NCBI GenBank assembly: GCA_038065335.1 | Contig: JBBTRD010000041.1 | Coordinates: forward strand, 1 to 17,644 | Length of the DNA: 17,644 nucleotides | From: 2-01-FULL-41-21 sp038065335 | GTDB taxonomy: Bacteria; Patescibacteriota; Minisyncoccia; 2-02-FULL-40-12; GWA2-44-9 | Direction of reading: 5' to 3' | Shown here: piece after piece, positions 1-7,502 of the stretch | Layout: each line of letters starts with the position of its first letter | Numbering within the stretch: position 1 is the stretch's first letter | Program-made: the position numbers and the translations under genes | The notes under the pieces: model-generated | What the model saw: the letters and a program-made list of their open reading frames with translations, nothing else | The model's database searches: none | What the model was told of the DNA's origin: nothing

Positions 1-7
1 CAGCAAT

Positions 8-135
8 GGGCTCGCAAAAACCAGTAAATACGCTATTTTCAGGCATCATCACTATCTTTAGTAGAAAGGCCGATAGAAACATAGATAAGTTCGTGTATAT
101 AGCGAGCGTAAGTAAGTATTGGTTTTTGCGAGCCC
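8..135. repeat. Inverted repeat, 16-bp perfect arms, stem-like
   Basis: Bases 8-23 (gggctcgcaaaaacca) are the exact reverse complement of 120-135. Inside, tacgct at 29-34 can pair with agcgta at 105-110, or cgctat at 31-36 with atagcg at 99-104, so a long interrupted stem is possible. The interior is AT-rich and carries no recognisable gene. One plus frame is open from base 3 to a TGA at 165-167, but it crosses both arms and resembles nothing familiar. This could be the 3' part of a structured RNA ending at the terminator at 219-245, or a small palindromic mobile element. The repeat itself is directly visible; its role is unknown. Confidence 0.7.
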
Positions 136-218
136 GTTCCGAAAGGGTTCTCAAGTGGGCCGTTTGAGGGTAAAGGATTCATCCTCCGCCCCCGGCACCG
201 CCCGGACCCGTTATATAT
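136..218. other. GC-rich non-coding stretch before terminator
   Basis: This stretch is clearly more GC-rich than its surroundings (especially 181-210) and has short self-complementary segments, for example ctcaa at 150-154 with ttgag downstream. It has no open frame of note. It may belong to the same transcript as the inverted repeat at 8-135, because a terminator follows directly. I could not match it to tmRNA, RNase P, SRP or 6S RNA from their conserved motifs. Confidence 0.3.
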
Positions 219-245
219 AAAGCCCCCCGAGGGGCTTTTCTTTTA
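219..245 (+). terminator. Rho-independent terminator, plus strand
   Basis: The stem is aaagcccc (219-226) pairing with ggggcttt (231-238), with a 4-nt loop ccga and a T-rich tail from 236 onward. The T-run lies only on the plus-strand 3' side, so it ends a plus-strand transcript coming from the left edge of the window. Confidence 0.8.
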
Positions 246-277
246 CAAAAAAAATTAATAAAAAACAACGAGACCTT

Positions 278-475
278 AGTAGTTTTCTTGCATCTGCACA
301 ATCGGTTGCTAGCTCAGTGTTTTTGACGCTATTTTTCTGGGAACCGGCCCGAAGATGTCGGGAACGGTCCCGCCTAGGCGGGACCGCATGGCCCGACAGA
401 AGTGGCTTCGGCCGGTCAGAAAAATGAGGAGAAAATATTAGAGCTAGCCCGAGCGGAAGCCGCAAGAAAACTACT
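278..475. repeat. Nested imperfect inverted repeat with 22-bp perfect palindrome
   Basis: A series of paired segments shares one centre near base 377: 278-291 with 462-475 (14 of 14), 308-315 with 441-448 (gctagctc), 332-339 with 417-424 (tttttctg), 343-354 with 406-416 (one bulged C), 356-362 with 392-398 (tgtcggg), and a perfect 22-bp palindrome at 365-386. The element fills the gap after the minus-strand glycosyltransferase genes, and its right arm covers the stop codon at 471-473. It may act as a terminator for that operon, but it lacks a clean T-tail and looks more like a palindromic MITE or REP-like element. The arms are visible fact; mobility is inference. Confidence 0.8.
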
Positions 476-2306
476 GGAGTCGAGTGATATGCCAGACAAA
501 AATCGAATTCCCAATGACCGTTTCCGGTTTTATATTTTTGAGCCAGCCATAGGGTTTGGCCGGGCCGACATTGGCTTCTTGGTAATAAGAAGCCGAGATC
601 CCGAGCCAACCGCCAGCCGGGTTTTCTTTTAGGAATTGTTCGGCGCTCGTAAAATCGCCGGCGTGCATCCACTGAAACGAATTGCCGAGGTAGAAAGTTT
701 GTTCAGCCCAACCGAAATAATCAAGGTATATTTTTTGGATGTTATTAGCCTTCACAAAATCGCCTAAACGCCACAAGTCTTGACCCCAATCTAGATTTGA
801 ATCAACGACATAATTGTGTCCACCCGCTGGACCACCGGCTTGCCCGTCCGAAGCCCAAGAAGGGCGAAGGAGGGCGAATTCGTTGAAATAAGTTAAATAA
901 GACGGATAGACCGAAATAAATTCGGCTAGGTACCAGATTAATAAAATTGAAAATGCAAATATCAAAATTAAAAATTTAGGAGTCGGATTATTTTTAGATT
1001 TTTCATTGTCATTTTGCATTTTGATTTTTACATTTTGAACTGCTTGCTCAATTTGGCCGGCAACCAAAATAAAAATAAAACCATAAATCGGAATGAGATG
1101 GCGGATGCCGATGTTGAGGTTAGCGTTGATACTCGTGGCGACGTAAATAAAAATCCACAGGAGCATCGCGAAGGCCGGGAAATGATTTCTGATTTTGTTT
1201 TTGAACGGTTCACAGCCATTTCGCCAAGTTCGCCAGCCGAGCCAAATTGCGCTTAAAAGTAGCATCAGAAACGGAATGGGTTCTTTTAACGCATAAACAA
1301 CGGGGAAATAAGACTTAAATGATGTGCTTGAGAGTTGGCCTAGATAATAGGTCCGATTTCCGCCTTCAGCGCGCTGAAATACCATGGCCATGCCAAGACT
1401 CCATTGGGCATACGGCCGAAAAACAGGTTTATCTGACGCCCAGATAATGACGCTAGCGATAGCGGGAATCGGGTAATTTTTAAGAATCGTCTCCGTGTCA
1501 TTTTTTTGTTGGGCCGGAGGATAGTTAAAAACATGCAATTGATAGATCGGTCCGACGATAATTATAAAACCCGCAGTCATTACAAGGACAGACCTTGTAA
1601 TTAGGCGAATAGCCGGACCAAAAAATGTTTGGTGGTTTGACCAAGCCCAGATAATTGCCAAGATCAAGAAATACGGAATAAGAAGGAAGGTCGAAAATTT
1701 TGTGAGCAAGGCGACGCCAAACGAAACCGAAGCCAGCCAAAAATTAATCCGGCTTTGTTCTTTGAGGTAGCGGACAAAGAAATAAGCCGCCAATAAAACA
1801 CCAAAAAGGGCAGGAACATCGGTCGTCACGAATCGACTATGAGCGATTATCGTCGGACAGAAAGCGAAGAGGAATACAGCCAGAAGGGCGGCGCGAGAAT
1901 TATAAGTTCGGCGGGCCCAGACATAAATTAACCAGCCAGAAAAAAGAAAGAACAATATAAGCGGAAGTTTGGCAAAATGAACAATCGTAATCGGGTCAAT
2001 CTCGGAATGATAAATCAGTGTTCGCCCAAAATTCCATTGGTCATTTACGATACCGAGATGGGCTGTGTTGTAATTTGCAAGAAAAGTAGGGTTGATGCCT
2101 AGTGGAATCATGGCTAGGCCGGCGAGGTTTTTGGCGAGAGGAGGATGTTCGGGATTAAATTGATAAGTCTGATCGGCGACATATGAATAACCCGCGCCGA
2201 TGTGGGGAATCTCGTCGACAATAGGCGAGTCGTGCCAAGCGCTCGCAATCGCAATAATACTTGCGACGGCAAGGATTATAAACGTGCCAAAAGAATATCT
2301 ATTCAT
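471..2306 (-). CDS. PMT/ArnT-like (GT39-type, GT-C fold) membrane glycosyltransferase
   Basis: Predicted 611-residue integral membrane enzyme that would transfer a sugar from a polyprenyl-phosphate donor to an acceptor on the outer face of the membrane. Family signs are an N-terminal membrane helix (about 5-23) followed by an extracytoplasmic Asp-Glu pair (D31-E32) in the catalytic loop, then FNPEHPPLAK. About ten further hydrophobic segments follow. Near residue 500, past the last helices, sits the loop SNLDWGQDL preceded by a Gly-rich stretch, typical of phospholipid-carrier-dependent glycosyltransferases. It starts at an ATG overlapping the TAA of the upstream paralogue by one base (TAATG), so the two are co-translated. 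The stop codon lies inside the right arm of the palindromic element at 278-475. Family assignment is firm; sugar and acceptor (protein, lipid or glycan) cannot be told. Confidence 0.85.
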   Translation of the reverse strand: MNRYSFGTFIILAVASIIAIASAWHDSPIVDEIPHIGAGYSYVADQTYQFNPEHPPLAKNLAGLAMIPLGINPTFLANYNTAHLGIVNDQWNFGRTLIYHSEIDPITIVHFAKLPLILFFLFSGWLIYVWARRTYNSRAALLAVFLFAFCPTIIAHSRFVTTDVPALFGVLLAAYFFVRYLKEQSRINFWLASVSFGVALLTKFSTFLLIPYFLILAIIWAWSNHQTFFGPAIRLITRSVLVMTAGFIIIVGPIYQLHVFNYPPAQQKNDTETILKNYPIPAIASVIIWASDKPVFRPYAQWSLGMAMVFQRAEGGNRTYYLGQLSSTSFKSYFPVVYALKEPIPFLMLLLSAIWLGWRTWRNGCEPFKNKIRNHFPAFAMLLWIFIYVATSINANLNIGIRHLIPIYGFIFILVAGQIEQAVQNVKIKMQNDNEKSKNNPTPKFLILIFAFSILLIWYLAEFISVYPSYLTYFNEFALLRPSWASDGQAGGPAGGHNYVVDSNLDWGQDLWRLGDFVKANNIQKIYLDYFGWAEQTFYLGNSFQWMHAGDFTSAEQFLKENPAGGWLGISASYYQEANVGPAKPYGWLKNIKPETVIGNSIFVWHITRLQ

Positions 2307-3820
2307 TATTGAATTCGGAGGATAACACCTTTGGAATCAAAATGGTAGTTCAGAATTTGGTTTGGGGTGAGATAGATGAGGTTTTTGGCGCGCTGGGTTT
2401 CTGGGGTAACGGTATTTGTTAAAAACATTACCGTTTCGGCGGATACAGGAAGACCGTAGGCCTCAACGGCTGGTGCCTCTATGACAACGTATTTCTTTTT
2501 ACTCGTTGGTAGAGCGTTTATTTGATTAGCAGTATCGACGTAATTGGCGGTAAATGCCCCGGCCGTAATTTGACTGGGTGCAAAAACATTAAAGTAGCGA
2601 TTGTATTCAAAGAAACCAAGCGCGATTAGGAGGGCGAGGGCGACTAGCACTGGCACAATGAATTGATTATGTCCTCGACCCTCCCATGGATGAGTAACAT
2701 TTTCCCATTCTTCGAAGGCATTGAATAACCACATAAACCCTCGGGCGGCGAAAATCATGACAACGGGAAGTACGCCAATCGCGCGCAAGGCGTGGGGCGC
2801 TTCGGTCGAGAGAAAACCAGGGAGAAGAAACACAAAGAACCATACAAACATAAGGGTGTGGACGGGCGAAAAATGGCCATGCTTTCGGCGGAGCCAATGA
2901 TATAATTCTTTCAAAAATCCAATCGCGAACAAAATAGCAATTGGCCAACCGAGCATCGGTTGGCTATCTAGATTATGGCGCGGATTACCGTCGCCGACAA
3001 AAGTAAACATGCCGAGCGTCCGGACAACACTACCACCGAGTTCCTGAAGTGGTTGAGTTTGAGCAAAAACCGATTGCGTGTTTCGTCGCATAAAGTTTTC
3101 CGAGTTCTTCAAAAAATAAATACCAATTGGAAGGGCGACAATAATCGTCGTGATCATTAAAAGTGAAAAGCCGCCCAAAAAACGATTACGAGTATGTTCG
3201 TAGTTTTCGTGATGGAAGTCTTTTTTTAGGAACATCCAGTAATTGATAAAGACTAAAATCGCGATTAACGGCGCGATGCGGTAGGCCGTGTAAGTGTAAA
3301 ATCCAATTCCACCGAAAATTCCGGCCCCAAAAAAATACCACCAATTGAATTGTTTCAAACCTCGCCAGAGAAAATAAAAAGCGAAGACCAGAACGAAGGG
3401 CAACATAATTGCCCGAAAGCCAATGCGAGAAAAATTGACGTGCCAGAATGAAATTGCCAGAAGAAAGCTTGCCACCGCCCCGACTGGCCAACTGAATAGT
3501 TCCCGCGCTAATAAATAAAGACCGAGCACGGTTAAGATACCAAACACGGCCGAGACGCCACGGAGAGCCCAAGGGTGGAGGCCGAACCATTTAATTGATA
3601 AGGCTTGGATATTAATAAATAGTCCCTCGCGGCCCGTATTTTCGGGATAAAAAATTTTATAGTCGCCAGTAGCATTGGCCACGAGGGCGTTCGAGCCGTT
3701 CATGGCTTCATCGGGGTAGAGGCCCGGTGGATATTTATCCAGCTGATAGAATCGGAAAAACGAGGCGACAAGAAGAACAGCGATAACAATCCATATCTCT
3801 CTATGATGATGTCTTTGCAT
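2306..3820 (-). CDS. PMT/ArnT-like (GT39-type) membrane glycosyltransferase, first gene of operon
   Basis: Predicted 504-residue polytopic protein, paralogous in architecture to the gene downstream. A first membrane helix (about 9-22) leads to LDKYPPGLYPDEA with the conserved Asp-Glu pair (D37-E38), followed by alternating hydrophobic helices typical of the PMT_2 group. The C-terminus (about residues 410-504) is a soluble, presumably external domain, shorter than in the companion protein and without its SNLDWGQ loop. It likely transfers sugars from a lipid-phosphate carrier, in the same pathway as the GtrA, GT2 and GT4 proteins elsewhere in the window. The start ATG has no Shine-Dalgarno but lies 6 nt after TATTAT (3827-3832, minus), suggesting leaderless transcription. 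It diverges from the gene at 3904. Substrate unknown. Confidence 0.82.
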   Translation of the reverse strand: MQRHHHREIWIVIAVLLVASFFRFYQLDKYPPGLYPDEAMNGSNALVANATGDYKIFYPENTGREGLFINIQALSIKWFGLHPWALRGVSAVFGILTVLGLYLLARELFSWPVGAVASFLLAISFWHVNFSRIGFRAIMLPFVLVFAFYFLWRGLKQFNWWYFFGAGIFGGIGFYTYTAYRIAPLIAILVFINYWMFLKKDFHHENYEHTRNRFLGGFSLLMITTIIVALPIGIYFLKNSENFMRRNTQSVFAQTQPLQELGGSVVRTLGMFTFVGDGNPRHNLDSQPMLGWPIAILFAIGFLKELYHWLRRKHGHFSPVHTLMFVWFFVFLLPGFLSTEAPHALRAIGVLPVVMIFAARGFMWLFNAFEEWENVTHPWEGRGHNQFIVPVLVALALLIALGFFEYNRYFNVFAPSQITAGAFTANYVDTANQINALPTSKKKYVVIEAPAVEAYGLPVSAETVMFLTNTVTPETQRAKNLIYLTPNQILNYHFDSKGVILRIQ

Positions 3821-3826
3821 CTATTT

Positions 3827-3832
3827 ATAATA
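3827..3832 (-). promoter_or_regulatory. Putative leaderless -10 (TATTAT) of glycosyltransferase operon
   Basis: On the minus strand TATTAT is followed by exactly six bases and then the ATG at 3820. There is no ribosome-binding site between. This matches the TANNNT-N6-ATG layout of leaderless genes known from other bacteria. A hexamer in AT-rich DNA is weak alone, but the same spacing recurs at other genes here. Confidence 0.4.
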
Positions 3833-3887
3833 ACAAAATTTCCGTCGTTTTTATCCACACCCGAAGGTAGTTATTTGTTCTCAATAG

Positions 3888-3895
3888 TATAAAAT
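3888..3895 (+). promoter_or_regulatory. Putative -10 (TATAAAAT) for gene at 3904
   Basis: TATAAAAT lies about 8 nt before the ATG at 3904 in the only divergent spacer between the two operons (3821-3903). No convincing -35 is seen at 17 nt. AGGA at 3898-3901 is too close to the ATG to serve as a normal ribosome-binding site, so a very short leader is likely. Confidence 0.4.
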
Positions 3896-3903
3896 ACAGG
3901 AAT

Positions 3904-4317
3904 ATGGCAGGAACTCCCGAACAGCAGGTTCAACAATTGAAGGAAGAATACGAGCGCAGATTAGCCGAAATCAAACAACAAGCTCCTGAAACGGGGGAGT
4001 CTCAAGTTGAGTCCGAACAAATTCCGGTCGAACATCAAGCCATTTCCGAAACGACGGAGAAAGTGATTCAAGAACAAGTTCCGGAATTCATAGCTTCTTC
4101 CCATGAACCAGGACACTCGGTTGGCGAATTAACACCGGAAGCTCAAGAAAAAGTTCAGGCTTGGGTGAATATCGCTTTTACTAAATCTTTGTCCGACGGC
4201 ATCAAGGCCGCCAAATATTCTAATGATATCGCTCTGATCGACGCCTTTCATAGTGCCTTGACGGGCAGTCTCTATCAAATGTTGGTGGAGCAGAAGCGGA
4301 TGGAGGTCGTTAAGTAG
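3904..4317 (+). CDS. Small helical protein encoded before the FtsK/VirD4-type ATPase
   Basis: Unrecognised 137-residue soluble protein without signal peptide or membrane helix. Residues 5-28 are a charged helix with coiled-coil character. Residues 29-70 are a Glu/Gln/Pro/Ser-rich, probably disordered linker, and 76-137 form a second mainly helical region starting LTPEAQEKVQAWVN. It is first in the plus-strand run and separated from the ATPase gene only by 39 bases holding a heptad repeat array, so a role as partner or adaptor of that ATPase is plausible by context alone. Its TAG stop merges with the start of the repeat array. The ATG at 3904 is chosen because a -10-like TATAAAAT sits just upstream. 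No function is assigned from sequence. Confidence 0.75.
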   Translation: MAGTPEQQVQQLKEEYERRLAEIKQQAPETGESQVESEQIPVEHQAISETTEKVIQEQVPEFIASSHEPGHSVGELTPEAQEKVQAWVNIAFTKSLSDGIKAAKYSNDIALIDAFHSALTGSLYQMLVEQKRMEVVK

Positions 4318-4348
4318 TTTTTAGAAATTAGTTATTAGTAATTAGAAA
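4318..4348. repeat. Heptanucleotide repeat array (TTAGNNA)x4
   Basis: Starting at 4321 four 7-nt units follow without gaps: TTAGAAA, TTAGTTA, TTAGTAA, TTAGAAA. The array begins directly after, and in continuity with, the TAG stop of the preceding gene, and ends 8 nt before the GTG start of the ATPase. The units share the TAGAAA core with the arrays flanking the four-helix-bundle gene at 7500-7920, but no such gene is present here. Confidence 0.75.
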
Positions 4349-4356
4349 TTTAATCT

Positions 4357-6792
4357 GTGTCTATATTTCTTCTTGGAGCGTATGGGGTCGTTCTTGTTTT
4401 GATTTTAATCGCGGCGTTGATTGCGCTTAATTCGATGCGGTCTAAAGGTTCGATTGCCCGAGCCTTAAATATGGCGCTTTTTTCGATTAGCCTTCCTCGC
4501 CCTCTCCCGGCCGGTTCACAAGGCGCCTCTCAACGTCCCGAGAAGGAACTCATCGGTATCATGGAACAATTATACGGGTCATTTACCAATATTCACGCCA
4601 AGGGCTGGAATAAATTTGTCTATGGCGAACCGTATATCGCTTTGGAAATTGCCGTGAAGCACACCGGTCAAGATATTCAGTTCTATATGGCCGTGCCGAG
4701 AAGCATTGAAGATATTTTCGAAAAACAAATTCACGGCCTCTATCCGGAAGCGCAGATTGAACAAGTTCAAGATTATTCCGTTTTTCATCCCGGTGGCGCG
4801 GCCATGGCGGCTTACGTGACCCAAAAGAATAATTCCATTTTGTCGATCAAAACTTATCAAAAACTCGAAAGCGATCCGCTGGGAGAAATTCTGGCCGGAC
4901 TTTCTAAAATCAATCACGAAGGCGACGGCGAAGGGGCGGCTCTGCAAATTTTATTTAAACCATCTCACCAGGACGATCAGCGCAAATTCGCCGAAAAGGT
5001 GGTGCGTCAAATGCAACAAGGCTACCAGCTTAAAGATGCCGTTCAACGCGCTAAACATAAACCCAAAGATCCAACGCCAGAAGAATTAGCGAAGCAACCG
5101 CCCAAAGTTGTCACGCCTTTTGAAGGGGAAGTTATCAAAAGCATTCAGGCGAAAGCGTCTAAACCTTGGTTTGACGCCAACGTCCGATTAGTGGTGTCGG
5201 CCGAATCTGAACCGCGGGCCAGTCAGTTGCTGGATATTTTGGCGGGCGCGCTGGCTCAATTTTCGACCACTGACCAGAATGCCTTTTCGCTCAAAAAAAT
5301 GACCGGCCGAGCTCTCCGGTCGCTACTTTTTAATTTTTCTTTCCGCATGTTTAATAATAGCCAGAAAGTTTTGCTTTCATCGGAAGAACTGGCGAGTTTA
5401 TATCATTTTCCTGTTTCGGCCACTTCAGCGAACGTTAAATTTGTTAACTCCAAGTCTGCTGCCGCTCCGCTTAACTTGCCCGACGAAGGCATTGTGCTGG
5501 GCAAAAATGTTTTTCGCGGGGTGACTAAACAGGTTCGGATGACCGATGCCGATCGCCGTCGCCACTTGTATATTATTGGACAGACGGGCACCGGCAAGAC
5601 CGTGTTTATGAAATCAATGCTTCGTCAGGACGTGGAGAACGGCAAGGGTGTTTGCGTCATTGATCCGCACGGCGATTTCGCGGAATTTGTTTTATCAATC
5701 GTCCCGCCTGAACGAGCCGAAGACGTTATTTATTTTGATCCTGGTGACGTCGATTTTCCTATGGGTTTAAACATGCTTGAAATAGATCCGACTCACCCTG
5801 AACAAAAATCGATGGTGATTGATGAACTGTTTGGTATTTTCGATAAATTATATGACCTAAAAACTACCGGCGGTCCGATGTTTGAAAAATATTTCAAAAA
5901 TTCGGCCCTGCTGTTGCTTGATGATTATGCCCACGAGATTCCAACTCTAGCCGATATTTCTCGCGTGTTAGTGGATAACGCTTATCGGGCCGATAAATTA
6001 ACTCGAGAAACCAATCCATTGGTCACCCAGTTTTGGACATTAGAAGCTGAAAAAGCTCAAGGCGACCAAAGTTTGGCGAATATGGCTCCGTATATCACCT
6101 CAAAAGTTACTTCATTTATTTTTAATGAATTCTTGCGCCCGATTATTAATCAGTCAAAAAGCGCGTTTAATTTTCGCGAAGTCATGGATAACCAAAAGAT
6201 TTTGGTCGTTAATCTATCCAAAGGTCGGATTGGCGATCTTAACGCGAATTTACTAGGCATGATTATTGTCGGCAAACTTCTTATGGCCGCTCTGTCGCGA
6301 GTAGATATTGTCAACGAAGCGGATCGCAAGGACATGTATCTCTATATCGACGAATTTCAAAACTTTACCACCGATAGCATCTCGACCATTCTTTCCGAAG
6401 CTCGCAAATATCGTCTCGACTTGATTATTGCTCATCAGTTCATTAAACAATTAAAAGATGGCATTCGCGATGCTGTTTTTGGTAACGTCGGTTCAATCAC
6501 TTCTTTTCGGATCGGGCCCGATGACGCCGAGTTTATGAAAAACAAATTTGAGCCCGTCTTTAGCCCACAAGATATTATGAACATTGATAATTTGAATGCT
6601 TATGTTAATTTACTCATCGGCGGTCAAACCGCTTTGCCGTTTAATATCAAACTGGAAACCGAACGTGTCTTCGGTGCCGGCAATCTGGAAATGACCGAAT
6701 ACTTGAGACAACTTTCCCGCCACAAATTCTGCCGTCCCCGTGCCAAAGTCGAAGAAGAAATCAGGGCTAAGTTCAATCAAAAACAATTATGA
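4357..6792 (+). CDS. Membrane-anchored FtsK/VirD4/HerA-type P-loop ATPase (type IV secretion-like)
   Basis: Predicted 811-residue ATPase. Residues 4-24 form one membrane helix. Residues about 50-330 are an alpha/beta region resembling an N-terminal domain common before such ATPases in CPR genomes (I believe DUF8128, not verified). Residues about 370-800 are the motor: Walker A GQTGTGKT at 408-415 (K414), VIDPHGDF with D436, Walker B ending in D665-E666 before FQNF, and AHQF near 692. This pattern is that of TraD/TraG/VirD4 coupling proteins and HerA-like translocases, which use ATP to move DNA or protein through a membrane pore. No other type IV secretion or relaxase gene is present, so substrate and partner pore are unknown. 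The start is a GTG at 4357 without Shine-Dalgarno. The stop overlaps the next gene (ATGA). Confidence 0.85.
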   Translation: MSIFLLGAYGVVLVLILIAALIALNSMRSKGSIARALNMALFSISLPRPLPAGSQGASQRPEKELIGIMEQLYGSFTNIHAKGWNKFVYGEPYIALEIAVKHTGQDIQFYMAVPRSIEDIFEKQIHGLYPEAQIEQVQDYSVFHPGGAAMAAYVTQKNNSILSIKTYQKLESDPLGEILAGLSKINHEGDGEGAALQILFKPSHQDDQRKFAEKVVRQMQQGYQLKDAVQRAKHKPKDPTPEELAKQPPKVVTPFEGEVIKSIQAKASKPWFDANVRLVVSAESEPRASQLLDILAGALAQFSTTDQNAFSLKKMTGRALRSLLFNFSFRMFNNSQKVLLSSEELASLYHFPVSATSANVKFVNSKSAAAPLNLPDEGIVLGKNVFRGVTKQVRMTDADRRRHLYIIGQTGTGKTVFMKSMLRQDVENGKGVCVIDPHGDFAEFVLSIVPPERAEDVIYFDPGDVDFPMGLNMLEIDPTHPEQKSMVIDELFGIFDKLYDLKTTGGPMFEKYFKNSALLLLDDYAHEIPTLADISRVLVDNAYRADKLTRETNPLVTQFWTLEAEKAQGDQSLANMAPYITSKVTSFIFNEFLRPIINQSKSAFNFREVMDNQKILVVNLSKGRIGDLNANLLGMIIVGKLLMAALSRVDIVNEADRKDMYLYIDEFQNFTTDSISTILSEARKYRLDLIIAHQFIKQLKDGIRDAVFGNVGSITSFRIGPDDAEFMKNKFEPVFSPQDIMNIDNLNAYVNLLIGGQTALPFNIKLETERVFGAGNLEMTEYLRQLSRHKFCRPRAKVEEEIRAKFNQKQL

Positions 6793-7502
6793 ATTTTATT
6801 TCAAAATTTACGAAGAGGGATTTCGGATTTGCGATATTGACGGGATTGATTACGGGTACGATCGGGTGGCGGATATTTGAATTTTTAAAAACACCGGAGT
6901 TTTATAATTTGCCGTGGGCATCGCTCGTCGTGGCGGTACCTATTCTGTGGATTCTAGGCGTTCTGCTTGGTTACTTTTTGGGTCAGTGGCTGGATTTCTT
7001 TAATCAGTTCGGCAAATTCGCGGCGATTGGATTCACAAATTTTGCCGTGACGGCCGGAGTTTTAAATATTCTTCTCTCGATTACTAACTATGCGTCGGGA
7101 ATTGGCTATGCGTTTATTTACAGCGCGTCTTTTGTCGTCGGTGTGATTTCGAGTTATGTTTGGAATAAATATTGGGCATTTCGCCTCCCCGATGCCGAGC
7201 GTCCCCGTGCCGAGGTTGCGGATGGCGTTGAGCCGAAGGGACCGGTCTCCGCTTCTCAACAAAAAGGCAACTTCGGGAGCGGGGCGGTCGGCACTGGGAC
7301 GGTTGAATTTGTCAAATTCTTTACCGTAACCATCGTCGCTTTTATCGTCAGTCTTATTGTTGCCTCACTGGTTGTCAATTACATTCATCCTCTCGCCGGT
7401 ATGAACGCTCATCAGTGGGCCAATATCGGTACCGTTGCCGGCTCGGCCGTCGGCCTCATTTTCAGTTTCGTTGGATTCAAGATAGCAGTTTTTCGGCGGT
7501 AG
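6789..7502 (+). CDS. GtrA-family membrane protein with extended loop
   Basis: Predicted 237-residue integral membrane protein. GtrA proteins are thought to flip polyprenyl-phosphate-linked sugars that feed surface glycosylation by PMT/GtrC-type enzymes, such as the two encoded at 471-3820. Two extra N-terminal helices (about 13-30 and 43-66) precede the GtrA domain: FGKFAAIGFTNFAV (74-87), a second helix ending in VWNKYWAFR (124-132, the family's N-x-x-W-x-F signature), then helices at about 174-200 and 210-232. Residues about 133-171 between them are an unusually long hydrophilic Pro/Gly-rich loop encoded by a palindromic insertion (7184-7304). Canonical members are about 120-150 residues. 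The start ATG overlaps the ATPase stop, so translation is coupled. The TAG stop at 7500-7502 is the first triplet of the heptad repeat. Confidence 0.85.
   Translation: MNFISKFTKRDFGFAILTGLITGTIGWRIFEFLKTPEFYNLPWASLVVAVPILWILGVLLGYFLGQWLDFFNQFGKFAAIGFTNFAVTAGVLNILLSITNYASGIGYAFIYSASFVVGVISSYVWNKYWAFRLPDAERPRAEVADGVEPKGPVSASQQKGNFGSGAVGTGTVEFVKFFTVTIVAFIVSLIVASLVVNYIHPLAGMNAHQWANIGTVAGSAVGLIFSFVGFKIAVFRR
7184..7304. repeat. Nested palindromic insertion inside the GtrA gene
   Basis: Paired segments surround a centre near 7243: gaccggtc at 7240-7247 (perfect), gttgag at 7227-7232 with ctcaac at 7255-7260 (same centre), ttgc at 7216-7219 with gcaa at 7267-7270, and 7200-7213 with 7288-7301 (13 of 14). 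Each arm also contains two similar units of about 16 nt, such as cctccccgatgccgag followed by cgtccccgtgccgagg. It is more GC-rich than the flanking coding sequence and encodes a hydrophilic loop in frame. This resembles the idea of Rickettsia palindromic elements inserted within genes; no sequence relation to them is claimed. Confidence 0.6.

Noticed and set aside
3..167. Frame open from the window edge, could be the 3' end of a plus-strand gene
   Set aside because: It crosses both arms of the 16-bp inverted repeat, has no recognisable motif and only about 54 codons. It cannot be excluded without the upstream sequence.
402..632. 76-residue plus-strand open frame starting in the palindrome's right arm
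   Set aside because: Its second half is antisense to a well-supported glycosyltransferase. The plausible-looking first 25 residues are explained by the inverted duplication; noted under that finding rather than called as a gene.
211..672. 153-residue minus-strand open frame
   Set aside because: It overlaps the 3' end of the glycosyltransferase gene in another frame and runs through the palindromic element and the terminator; its translation is Arg/Pro/Ser-rich, as expected of a shadow frame.
820..870. Gly-rich stretch in the first glycosyltransferase as an insertion
   Set aside because: The Gly-Gly-Pro pattern before SNLDWGQ is normal for this family of membrane glycosyltransferases.
4490..4550. 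Possible second palindromic in-frame insertion in the ATPase (Pro/Gly/Ser-rich residues near 48-65)
   Set aside because: The DNA is GC-rich, with only short self-complementary pieces and no shared centre; an ordinary linker after the membrane helix explains it.
4357..6792. Conjugative element
   Set aside because: Only the ATPase is present: no relaxase, VirB4/B6 homologue, integrase or attachment repeats around the tRNA were found.
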